A program made the position numbers and the translations under genes. Shown in pieces: positions 1-10,115 of a DNA stretch of 64,000 nucleotides. The first letter of the stretch is position 1, and the number at the start of each line of letters is the position of its first letter. This stretch comes from Trebouxia sp. TZW2008 (Eukaryota; Chlorophyta; Trebouxiophyceae; Trebouxiales; Trebouxiaceae): positions 248,001 to 312,000 of the forward strand of contig BDIU01000177.1 in NCBI GenBank assembly GCA_002118135.1. Direction: 5' to 3'. The notes under the pieces are model-generated. The model had not been told where the DNA came from. It worked only from the letters and a program-made list of their open reading frames with translations, and did not search any database.

Positions 1-1523
1 GCTAATTGTAAGCAAACACGTTATGATGCTTGGCATCAATATCTCCTGCAAGAACTTCAATCTGATGCTATCTGCTTTGCTGCAGCACAAGAAGCAACTC
101 CTTCAACTTCAAACAAGAGACAGAAAGTTGAACATACATCAGCCACAGACGAGCAGCCTGTCGGCGCAAAGTATGAGTCACTGGATCAGTTGAAGGCTAG
201 CTTGCCCAAGCTTGACGACCCTATGCGGCAAAAGACAGCAATTTTGATGCTGGAAGGTCTGCACAAAGCTTTGTTAGAGGGGGCAGAAGGCGATGCCGTC
301 AAGACAGCCACAGAGATTGAGCAAGCGATCTTTTCACAGCATAGAGGCGTCAATGCCCAATACAAAACTAAAGTCCGAAGCCTTGCCTTCAACATGAAAG
401 ACGCCAGAAATCCAGACCTGCGTGCTCGAGTGCTTGAGGGTGATATCAGTGGTCACGTTCTAGTCACTCTCAATTCAGATGAGCTTGCTAGCAATGAAAG
501 ACGCAAGGAGAACAAGGAAATCAGGCAGCATGCCTTGCGAGAGGCAAATCCTGCAGGCGTCAAGAAAGCCACCACAGATGCTTTCCAGTGAGTCATACAT
601 ATCTGCTGTGTTGCAACTTCTCCCACACCCTAAGCGCCTTGAAGCGAGCTCAGTTTTTCCGTATGTCATACATGTCTGCTGTGTTGCAACTTCTCACACA
701 CCCTAAGCGCCTTGATGCGAGCTCAGCTTTTCAGTACGTCATACATGTCTGTTGTTGCTTTTCACACACTCAAACGCCTTGATGACTTCAGTATCTCATA
801 CATGTCTGCCATGTTGCAGATCTTCATGCATCCCAAGCGCCTTGGCGTCAGCTCAACATTTGAAGTGTCTGAATGAGTTGGGTTTGCTTGCAGGTGTGGG
901 AAATGCAAACAGAAGAAATGTGTTTACTATGTAAGCTGCGGTGTTTTGGTTTTTATTGCATTGTCACTCCATCTTGATGCACTGCACAGAATAGGCCTGA
1001 AACAACGCTTTGTGTGCTGCAGCAAATGCAAACCAGATCTGCAGATGAGGTATGTTCTAATGATGCTATCTGCTTGTTGCTGCTTGCGCACCTACTGATT
1101 GACTCAACACTGGATGTGATGCTTTGCAGCCTATGACAACCTTTGTGACATGCACAGTCTGTGATCACAGGTGGAAGTTCAGGTGAGTCCATTTGACTTT
1201 GAATGCAGCGCTCTGCTTGTGTCTGCTGTGGCGTTAATCAATGCTTTGACTGCAGTGCTCTGCTTGTGTCTGCTGTGGTGCTAATCAATGCTTTGACTGC
1301 AGTGCTCTGTTTTTGTCTGGTGTGGGGCTAACCAATGCTTTCAAACACAGTGCTCTGTTTTGTGTCTGCTGTGGTGCCAACCAATGCTTTGAATGCAGTG
1401 CTCTGGATGTGGTTTTTGCGGTGCCAACTGATGCTCTGAATGCATTGCTCTGTTTGTGTCTGCTGTGGTGCCAACTGAGCTGTCCCAGCCTGCCTTCTTG
1501 ACGATCTATTGTGTTGCAGTTGA
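1..1523 (+). CDS. Transcription elongation factor TFIIS (S-II), 3' part
   Basis: TFIIS rescues backtracked RNA polymerase II by stimulating transcript cleavage in the nucleus. The reading frame is open from the window edge, so the N-terminal domain lies outside. A possible intron runs from GTAAGC at 8 to TGCAG at 85. The exon to 587 encodes the central polymerase-binding helical domain (QYKTKVRSLAFNMKD, NPDLRARVLEGDIS, ELASNERRKENKEIRQHA). Exons 894-930, 1023-1049 and 1130-1182 encode the C-terminal zinc ribbon: CGKCKQKKC, then QMQTRSADEPMTTFV with the acidic D-E pair that enters the polymerase active site, then CTVCDHRWKF. All junctions are GT-AG and phase-consistent. The last residue is uncertain: splicing to 1520 gives a Ser and then a stop, where the family usually ends in WKFC. 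Two of its introns are filled with tandem repeats. Confidence 0.9.
594..845 (+). repeat. Tandem repeat in TFIIS intron, about 75-bp unit, four copies
   Basis: Successive units begin with CATACATRTCTG and contain a shared core (CTAAGCGCCTTGA). The third copy is shortened and the fourth is diverged. The array fills most of the intron between the central-domain exon and the first zinc-ribbon exon. No coding potential was recognised. Confidence 0.8.
1198..1480 (+). repeat. 47-bp minisatellite in TFIIS last intron, six copies
   Basis: The unit starts TTTGACTGCAGTGCTCTG and ends CTAATCAATGC. Six consecutive copies are visible, and the first ones are nearly identical. Each copy carries a TGCAG that resembles a 3' splice site, so the array holds a series of decoy acceptors in front of the presumed last exon. 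Confidence 0.85.
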
Positions 1524-2305
1524 ATCTTCACAGCAGCTGGCAGTTATCAGATGCTGCAGCTGTCTGCAATAAAGGGTTCCCATCATGCTGGGTTTGGCAG
1601 TGTCACGCAGCAACAGCATAATTGCAACGAAAGCATTGCGCAGTTGTCATGGACTATGCGGGCAGCAGCATGCTCTGCATCTGAGCGCCACTTCAACACC
1701 TGTTTCAGTCTGTCGCGCTTCTGTTTTATTTGCAAACTTGCGCGCAAGTGTATTGATACTCATCAGCGCAGTGACTGAAATTTGCATCACAGTTACAAGT
1801 CTGCTCCATCATGGCATTGACATACGTTTCAAATGACTCAGACCTGTGATGTTTCACAGTCGTTGCTAGCTGGAATTAACGTGCAGATGAAATGCATCAG
1901 ATTCTGACCATGCTGCAGCTGCGGACGCATGCCATTTTTAGCGCTCTGAGCTCAATTGATTGTCGTAGCCTGCTCTATCATGTGTGACGTGAGAAAATCA
2001 GAGGGGCAATGTCATTGATTGAGCACTTGCAAAGATTGTACCAGCTTGAAGTACAGGTGAAGAAGATGACTGGCTGATAGATGATCTACGTGACAACCTG
2101 CTATTGACCAGTAGTGTCTGCAGCAAGCTGTGATGTTGCGCATGCAGCAATGTGTGCGAGAGCTGCCAGGAAAATTGTTCCACACAGAACGATTACCGCT
2201 GTGGAATTCATGCCAGTGCCCGACGCTGCTGAAGAAACGCGGCTGGTTGCATGTGCTTATACCTCAACAAGCCTGGGACCTGCAAAAATGGCATGGTGTG
2301 GTTGG
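1524..2305. other. Intergenic, convergent 3' ends of TFIIS and RPS1
   Basis: The 3' ends of two converging genes meet here. I see no conserved reading frame, RNA gene or clear repeat. Short open frames on both strands are unrelated to known proteins. Confidence 0.5.
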
Positions 2306-5300
2306 CTAGTATCTCCCCCTCCTCGGCTCAGGTGGGGAATCTTGTGAGTCATATGACTGCTGTGAATCAAAAGACTGCTGTGGGTCATATGACTGCTGTG
2401 GATCATATGATTGCTGTGGGTCATACGACTGCTGTGCATCATATGACTGCTGTGCGTCGAAACCGCTGCCAAATGCTCCTTGGTTGTATCCTTGTGCGTT
2501 TTGCTCATAGCCTCCATAGCCGCCTTGGTCATACCCTTGCATGTCAGGGAAGTTGATACCCTCAGTCTTGGCTGCCGCTTCAGCCTCAGCAAGTCTTCGC
2601 CTGAAGGCTTCTGCCATCTCTTCTGCCTGATCGTACACCAGCTGAGGGTCCTTCAGCATGTCACCTGGCGTTGGCTCTAGCTTCTTGGTGGATAGGGACA
2701 TGCGGTTGCGGTCTTTGTCTTGACTCAAGATCATGACCTGCATGTCATCACACACAGGATTGCATGCCATGACACAAGAACAGACTCAGGGGGACAACAA
2801 CAAACGGCTGCAGTCCTTATCTTGGCCCAAGATTATTACCTGCACACTGACACTGACAAACTTGCATATCATGATGCAAGACCTGGTTTTGGCTCTAGCT
2901 TCTTGGTGGATAAGGACATACAATTGCAGTCTTTGTCTTGACTGAAAATCATGACCTGCACATCAGCACAGACAAGAAAACAAACCATCACGCAAGACCT
3001 GGTGTTGGCTCTAGCTTCTTGGTAGCAAAGGACATGCAGTTCCGGTCTTTGTCTTGACTCAAAATCATGACCTGTACATCAGCACAGACAAGATCACAAA
3101 CCATCACGCAAGACCTGGTGTTGGCTCTAGCTTCTTGGTGGAGAGGCACAAGCGGTTGCGGTCTTTGTCTTGGTTCAGGATGTTGATCTGCACATCAGTA
3201 CAGCCAAGATCACACATCAGACTGCAAGACCACCTGGTGTGGCTCTTTCTTAGTGTGGCTGACTGGATAAGGACATGCGGTTGCGATCCTTATCTTGACT
3301 CAAGATCATGACCTGCATGTCAGCACCAAAATTACACATCAGACTGCAAGACCACCTGGTGTGGCGCTTTCTTGGTGAATAGTGTGACTCTGTTTGCCTG
3401 AATAAGGACATAAGGTTGCAATCCTTATCTTGACTCAAGATCATGACCTGCATGTCAGACAAACAAGGTCGCACACCATGATGCTATTTGACAGTGTATA
3501 CATGATATAGTGTATTGTGATAGCTTATTGGCTTTTATACCATGATGGTACAAAAGACATGCGATTTCGGTCTTAACGCTCAACCAGAGTCATGATGAGC
3601 ATGCCAGCACGGACAAGACTGCACAGCATGGTGCAAGAAGTAACACAGGCGTGTCTCTTGTATACAACCTGTAGCTTGACTCGGCATCATGAGTCGCACC
3701 CCAGACAGGCAAGATTGCACAGCATGATGCAAGGTCAGATTCAGCTCTGTGTCTAAGCTGCATGCAATCCAGCTGCAGAAACCCTAGTTTGTCAACTCTT
3801 TTTGTGCCAATCAGCATCCCAGTGTACTCAGGCTTTCAGAACTTTGCGGTAGCTGCAACAGACACTTTCCCATGACCAGAGTATGATTGCGCAGAAGCAG
3901 GGATGCCTGCCATATAGCAATGCTGGCTACATATTCAGCTCTGCAATTAGCTAGCTTGTGCTGGTCATACCCTTTGCATACCCCACACTACCTGCAGTTG
4001 ACTTGACAGTCTTTTGCAAGGAAATGTGGGGCATTGGAAGGCTGTGACCACCACAATTCAGCCGACGGCAGAGCCTTACATGCAATCAGCATTTCTAGGC
4101 GCCAGTAGCCAAGCTTTACACACCAATCATGCAGGTATGGGCAAGAAGCGTAACAGAGGACCACAATTCAGCCGACGGCAGAGCCTTATATACGATCAGC
4201 ATTTCTAGACGCCAGTAGCCAAGCATAACACACAAACCATGCAGGTATGGGCAAAAGGCGTACCAAATGAGTATGGCCACCACAATCAAGTCAATGGCAG
4301 AGCCTTACATACAATCAGCACTTCTAGACGCCAGTAGCCAAGCATAACACACAAATCATGCAGGTATGAGCAAGAAGCATAACAGTGGGGTGTGGCCACC
4401 ACAGTCAAGCTGACAACAGAGTTTTATGTACAATCAGCACTGCTACCTGCCAATAGCGAAGCAGAGGGTACAGATCTTGCAGGTATGTGCAACAGGCTTA
4501 GCACTATGCAAGAATGGGACTGTGCCCCAAGCCAGTCATTGTGAAATGTCACTGCACCAAGTTGCCCTGTGTGATGCAGCTGTGTATGCAGTGAAACAGT
4601 TGCAGTGCTGCTGTGCCAGATGCTCAGCATGGTGAGCTGTAGTGCCTGAGACAGTACTTAGCTGAAAAAGGCTGTCTTGTACATTGAGTGTGTGAGTGCA
4701 GCGAGACAGCTACAATGATGCTATGTCTGGATACTGTGCAGAAAAAGATCTGGTGCTAGCAAAGCGTACAGCTGTATAGGGCTGTTCTGCATGTTCAGAT
4801 TGGAAGTGTTTGGGCTGGGAGTGCGGGGCAGCTACAGTGACACTGTGCTCGAATGCAGGCATTACTTCAGGCATTACTCATACTTCCAATCAAATGTGCA
4901 GCTGGACATGACTATGTTGCATTTCAAGCTATGGGTGTAGCAAGGCAGCTTCAATGCTGCAATGCATGGACACTGCACCTGGAAGCAGTGCGGCGATGCT
5001 GTGTCTAGCACATACAGGTTGCCTTTGGCACAATCAATACTGTTCAGCTGGATACTGTGTCTGGCAGAGTCGACAGCTGACCAGTATAAATTTACGTCAA
5101 AGGCGACCTATGAATGCTGCAAGGCAGCAATGCCTGTCTGTTACACTGTGCGTTTCTGTTAAGCAGGCAGCTGGACAGAACAAGGTTGTGCATTGCAGCT
5201 ACAAAAGCATCACAAAGCTGCAGTACCTGTATGCTGTGCTGTATTCTCTGGCACAGCATACAAACAGATGGGCAAGCAAGTTTGTGCGCTGCGGCTACAA

Positions 5301-8300
5301 GACTTATGATGTGCAGCATGCTGTTTGCTCTGACACATGCAGCACGCTACAAGAAGAGCTGCTTTTCCAGAGAGTAGTCCACTGACAGGCCACTAAAGCT
5401 AGATACATTGAACTACACTTTGCAAGGCCTGCTCTGAGAGAGCTCGCATATTTGTCTTGGACATTGCAGTTATGCGTGCAGCAAGGCAGCTCCAATGTCA
5501 CAGTGCCTGACTGCTGTGTGATGCTGTGCCTTGTGGACAATCATACAGCTGGACACGATGGATGACTACAGTGCTGGACTGCCTGAATGCTGTGCTATGC
5601 TAAGCTATGTGTCAAAGCTTGCAACTGTAAGTGCCTCAATGCTGAGCTGTACTTTCTGGCAAAGCAGACAACTAAAAAAGAGTGGCGCATTGCAGCCAGT
5701 GAGTGCATGACAAGAGCTGCTGTGCCTGATTGCTATGTTCTCTGGCACATCATAAAGAGAGACAAACATAGTTAACACTGCGATAGAAACTGAATGCTGT
5801 GTTCTGCTGTGCCTTCTGGCAGACAGATAATTGGTGAGAGCAACATGAGACAGACAAGCAGTGTGGACACACCTTGAGCTTGTTGCCCTCAGCCAACACG
5901 CCACCAACGTCGGTGACGCGTTCAAAGCTGATTTGGGTGATGTGCAACAGTCCATATCCTGTGTCCCTGACACATCAAGCAAAGGCATAGGGGCAGTAGG
6001 AGAAAGACAAACTGTGTGCACTAACCTTGAGCTTGTCGCCCTCAGCCAACACGCCACCAACATTGGTGACGCGGTCAAAGCTGATTTGGCTGATGTGCAA
6101 CAGTCCACTGAGACCACCGCCCAGCTCAATGAAAGCGCCGTATGGCTTGATGGACTGCACAGTTCCTTCTGCAACATCTCCAATCTGCACGACAGGTGCT
6201 GTGTTATGCACTGCATATTTGTGTACAATTTGGGCAGATCCCTTTGACCATCGCCAATCTCCAATCTGCACAACAGGCAATTGTGTTATGCACTGCAATC
6301 TTGTGTACAGTTTGGGCAGCTCCCTTTGACGTTTGCCAACCTGCACAGGTAGCCATGTCAACGAGTGAAGCTGCAGAAGACTGAAGGCAGAAGTTTGGAG
6401 CGCCGTGAAGCTGCAGATGGACTGCAAATGCGTCTCTGCAACATTGCCAATCTGCACAATAAGCAGCTGCACTGGAACAGAGTACAGATGCAGCAGAATG
6501 AAGCATGAAACAAACAGAAGCTGCATCAAGTTGCAAGCGGCTGCACTAAACAGAGTGAAGCTGCAGCAAAGCCGATGACCCTCGATTATGTGATCACTTG
6601 ACAAATGAACCTGGGTGTATCTTGAAGGCAGGCATCTCCTTCAAGTTGGGAACTGTGCAAGAACTGGACACCAGTCTCCCACACAATTTGTCAACCTCAA
6701 AGATATGCAAGTCATACATACACATGTCAAGAAAGCTTACATTGAAGGCGGGCATTTCCTTCTCATTTGCGACCTTGCGAGCACTGAACACCAGTCTGCC
6801 GCGCGGTCTGTCAACCTCTAGGAACTTGACTGGAATTCTAGTGCCGATCAAATCTTCAACAGGTTGTTCAGTATCAGTCTGCGGATCAACAAAAGCTGAA
6901 GTCAGTCCAGAACAAGGCCTGCTGAGCGCAAGACTGTTGCACATTTTTAGCTTTCGTAATCAGGAGTTGCTGAATAACAACATAACCTGATCACAGCTGA
7001 CACATGGGTGCAAAATGCTCTAGAAACTGGGACGCTTGAGAATGCAGTCGTGTCAGTGCAAAGTCAGCAGGATGACTGCATTTGAGCTAGAAAGTACACA
7101 GATGCTGCACATGAAGGCATGCGCTAGGAAGCTCGCAAAGTTGGCAATATGCTGCAGAATGCTTTCAGCTCTACTGTGCTCTTCTGCTTGGAGGGAATGA
7201 CAGCACCATACCACGCAACAGATGTATGCATTTACTTCATCGTCTGATGACATGTGCACTAAGACATGCCAAATGCAGGACAATCCAGATGGGAACCAAA
7301 CACTGCACTCTGACTGCAGTGATACCTCTGAACAAGGTCAACGCAAAATCAGAACAAGTTTACTGATGACCAAGACAGTTGTTACAAAACAGAAATCACT
7401 ATAATTGGCTAGTGGAAACTCCATGTAAGGACGCGCACAACAACAACATTCTCAATGTAAGGACAATCCTGATGGGAACCAATGACTGCGCTCTGACTGC
7501 AGCGTACCTCTGAAAAAGGCCACTTTGATATGCGGACAACCAGTGATCAAGGCAGTTGTGACAAACAGAAATCACAGTACCTGGCTGGTAATGTGGCTCA
7601 TGGGGATGAAACCGCTCAAGTTCTCCACGTCCACAACAACACCGCCTTCATTGAGACCAGTGACTTTGCCCATCACTGTTACATTCTCATCAGCTAATTG
7701 CTGGACCCGTCGCCAGCAAACCTCTTCCTGCAGCATGCAAGTTCATGTCAGCTTTTTATGAACAGTAGCCTGCAGATGGGTTGTGTCAGTCGATTAATCA
7801 ACCACTGATGACAAATTGGCTGTCATAAAGACCGACCAGGAGGACATGCGGATAATGTTAATAAACAATTACTGCAGGTGCTGAAAGCCATGTGCGCAAA
7901 GATGCACATGTGTGTCAACCATCTTTCAAGCGAAGCCTGTAACACACCATGCAAAATGGAATGGGCTCTCAAATCTCAGAGACTTTTCAAAGTGCACGCA
8001 GCATTTGCAGCTGCAACCTACAAAGTTGCTTCAGGCACAAACAATAGCAGACAAAGACGCTCATGAGAGCATGCAGCTCATAGCTCAAACTTGCACATTG
8101 ACAACAATGCTGTTGAGCAATGACAGTTGCATAGCTCAGAAGCAACAGATTTAGCTTCAGCCACAGACCAGACTTTGTTCTGTGACAAACTTTGTGACAA
8201 ACTTTGTGACAAATTTTGGCTCATGCAGTACCCTGGCATCAGTGCTATGTTGCATAAGTCACCACATCAGGGGGAAGCTTTGAGTCAACTACCTCGAACT

Positions 8301-9894
8301 TGCGCATTGACAGCACTGGCGGTAGTCCATTGTGATTTCCCTCCTTGATGACTTCAAACTCGCGCAGATCGCCAAGTGACACAAAGTTCCCAACCTGTGC
8401 ACAAACACACGGTGCTTAGACGCAGGCAAATGCACAAGGCTAGGGGCAATCCCAGAGGCACTTGGCAGACAACAGTTGACAAGGATCTCATCTCCCTTCT
8501 CCATTCTAGACATATGCTGAGCCTGTCCAGCATATGTCTAGAATGAAATGAATGCAATGCAGAAGCATTACTGTTGAAAGCATGTGTGCAGTTGGGCTTG
8601 AGTGACAAGACAAAGCACAAGGAAACACATGCTGTGTCACTCGCAACACCTGCACAGCTCTGGTCAACAATTTGACTTATCGATTTTGGACAATAGCTGC
8701 TGATATTGCAGTTTCAACAACATTTGAGCAGCTATCAGCCATGCATGCCACTTGCGCCACACACAGCTTGCAGTATATGCTGGAACATGTAAGGATTATT
8801 ATCATTATCAGCAGCAGCATGCGTACCCTTCTAGTTCCTGCTACAGTCAACTCCGCTGCAGCGCACGTTGCATCCACCTTGCCGCCAATGTCCACCCTCA
8901 CAGCACGCGACTGAATCAAGCTGATTCTGCCAAGGACCTTGTCGCCCACAAAAAACTGTTTCTCAATTTGCTCAACAGATTTGCTGGTCTCCTCCTCCGC
9001 CTCCTCATCAATGTCAACGTCTATCATGTTGGAGTGAATGATCTCCTCCTCATCCTCAAACTCATCTTCATCTGCCTCTAGTTCTTCAAGAATTTCAGAG
9101 AGGAGAGCACGATCCTCTATGTCCTCTTCATCATCCAAAGCAGCTTCAGCATGCACTCCAAGTTCCTCGTCACTGTCTGAATCCTCGTCGTCTACGCCAT
9201 CAAACCAGCCTGCGGCTTCAGCCGCATTCCAGTCATCCTCATCGTCGGCGTCCTCGTCTGAGTCGAAGGCCCCCGCTGTGGGGACTTCCAAGTCTTTGTC
9301 TGCTGACGTGCTGAACAAGCCATCGTCTTCGTCTGCTGACTGACCACCGTCTTCTGCTGACGCTATGAGCTGGCCATTGTCAAATTGTGCCAGCAACTCG
9401 TCAAGAGCTTTGGAGGTGGTTTCCACGTCATCACCCTCGTCAGTCAAGTCAGAGTCTAGTGCTGACAACAACTTGTCAAACTCTGCATCGTCGGTTTTTG
9501 ACTGAGCCCTGTACTGTTTCAGCAACTCATCTAGCGACTGGAGTATAGCATCGTCGTCATCGTCATCGTCCTCGTCATCTTCGTCATCATCGTCAAGATC
9601 CGCAATAGCCTTTTCGAGTTTGGCAAGTTCAGCACTAGCGTCAAAATCGTCAAGCTCGTCGAACTGCTCAGAAGAGGAGGGTTTCTCTGGAGCTGCGACG
9701 CGGCAGATGCTGCGCTGTTGCTTGCGAGTTGAATGCGACTGCCTGCTCAGCAAGCTTGAGGCACCGCAGCGAGGCTTTTGACTCTGTTGCACAAACTTTG
9801 CACAGGGTATTCTATTGCGGCAGCTCGACAACCGCAGTGGACAACGAAGCACGTTGTGGGACGCTAGCAGAGACATCAGATAAGGCTCATGCAC
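2306..9894 (-). CDS. rps1: Plastid 30S ribosomal protein S1, nuclear-encoded, with acidic extension
   Basis: S1 helps the plastid 30S subunit bind mRNA. Exons in transcript order are 9894-8827, 8394-8293, 7727-7581, 6878-6741, 6184-6026 and 2737-2306. All junctions are phase 0, giving 681 aa from the first Met (an alternative Met lies at 9876). Residues 1-65 are rich in Ser and Arg and look like a chloroplast transit peptide. Residues about 78-305 are a very acidic stretch with Asp runs. Three S1 domains follow: about 316-385 ([19 protein letters not shown]), 398-475 ([32 protein letters not shown]) and 486-560 ([35 protein letters not shown]). The signature [11 protein letters not shown] is characteristic of plastid/cyanobacterial S1. 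A Gly/Tyr/Gln tail ends in tandem QQSYD repeats. Family and exons are secure. The acidic extension and the tail are unusual. Confidence 0.93.
2738..3480 (-). repeat. Array of decayed copies of the RPS1 last-exon start
   Basis: The start of the last exon (TGCAG then GTCATGATCTTGAGTC, read on the minus strand) recurs in diverged form about every 115-130 bp. Copies lie near 2835, 2952, 3068, 3188, 3310 and 3446, with weaker ones near 3590 and 3690. Only the copy at 2737 continues into the full C-terminal exon. The others are upstream in the transcript and act as decoy acceptors inside a 3.3-kb intron. Confidence 0.85.
4030..4495 (-). repeat. About 115-bp tandem repeat, four copies, in RPS1 intron 5
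   Basis: Units share GGCAGAGCCTTACATRCAATC, GCCAGTAGCCAAGC and CATGCAGGTATG. Copies start near 4059, 4171, 4287 and 4406, and the fourth is most diverged. It is non-coding and differs from the neighbouring arrays in the same intron. Confidence 0.85.
4640..5560 (-). repeat. Degenerate tandem repeats in RPS1 intron 5
   Basis: Loose units of roughly 100 bp carry CAGCTACARTG, CTGTGTCTGG and GCAGCAAGGCAGCTCCAATG-like blocks. The copies are diverged and the boundaries approximate. No conserved coding frame was found. Confidence 0.55.
5865..5960 (-). pseudogene. Decayed duplicate of RPS1 exon 5 (third S1 domain)
   Basis: On the minus strand this reads [20 protein letters not shown], almost the same as [17 protein letters not shown] of the real exon at 6184-6026. 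It has lost the N-terminal half of the exon. It lies about 150 bp downstream of the real exon and keeps the donor-proximal end. It is probably a tandem duplication of the exon end, now part of the intron. Confidence 0.8.
7274..7389 (+). mobile_element. MITE-like repeat, copy 1 (partial)
   Basis: This shares GGACAATCC-GATGGGAACCAA, CTGACTGCAGTGATACCTCTGA and CAGTTGTTACAAA with the four other copies in the window. The left end is truncated. It lies in an RPS1 intron beside copy 2. Confidence 0.7.
7421..7570 (+). mobile_element. MITE-like repeat, copy 2
   Basis: Carries ATGTAAGGAC, CATTCTCAATGTAAGGACAA, CTGACTGCAG and CAGTTGTGACAAA in the same order as the other copies. It sits next to RPS1 exon 3. 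Ends are imperfect. Confidence 0.7.
8181..8214 (+). repeat. 12-bp tandem repeat TGTGACAAACTT, three copies
   Basis: Three near-identical copies in an RPS1 intron, close to exon 2 (8394-8293). No function is apparent. Confidence 0.8.
8502..8545. repeat. Perfect 18-bp inverted repeat with 8-nt loop
   Basis: CATTCTAGACATATGCTG (8502-8519) is followed by the 8-nt AGCCTGTC and its exact reverse complement (8528-8545). It lies within the first RPS1 intron (8395-8826). It could form a stable hairpin in the pre-mRNA, or be the remnant of a small inverted-repeat element. Confidence 0.95.
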
Positions 9895-10115
9895 AGCACA
9901 CAGTGCTGCACCTGCCTCTCTATGTGCGCTTGCTAAACTGACGTTGCATATTGCCCTTCAAGTCGGCACAGTAGTTATCTCTTTTTAGGTTTTGGTAAGT
10001 CGGGTCACTCTTCTTCACGTTGTGCATGCAGCTTGCCAGCTGACTGCATGTGCGATCAAAGAGATGCCCGCTGCACCGCTGATCGTCTTGCTTAGTCTGT
10101 AGCCTCACCACAGAA
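9895..10115. promoter_or_regulatory. Divergent promoter region, RPS1 and MYND gene
   Basis: Only 221 bp separate the two divergent start codons, so 5' UTRs and promoters of both genes must be here or overlap the coding regions. No TATA element stands out. The assignment rests on gene layout. Confidence 0.5.

Noticed and set aside
5605..6604. Long minus-strand frames beside RPS1 exon 5
   Set aside because: Only 6184-6026 is conserved S1 domain. The extensions read through introns and a decayed duplicate.
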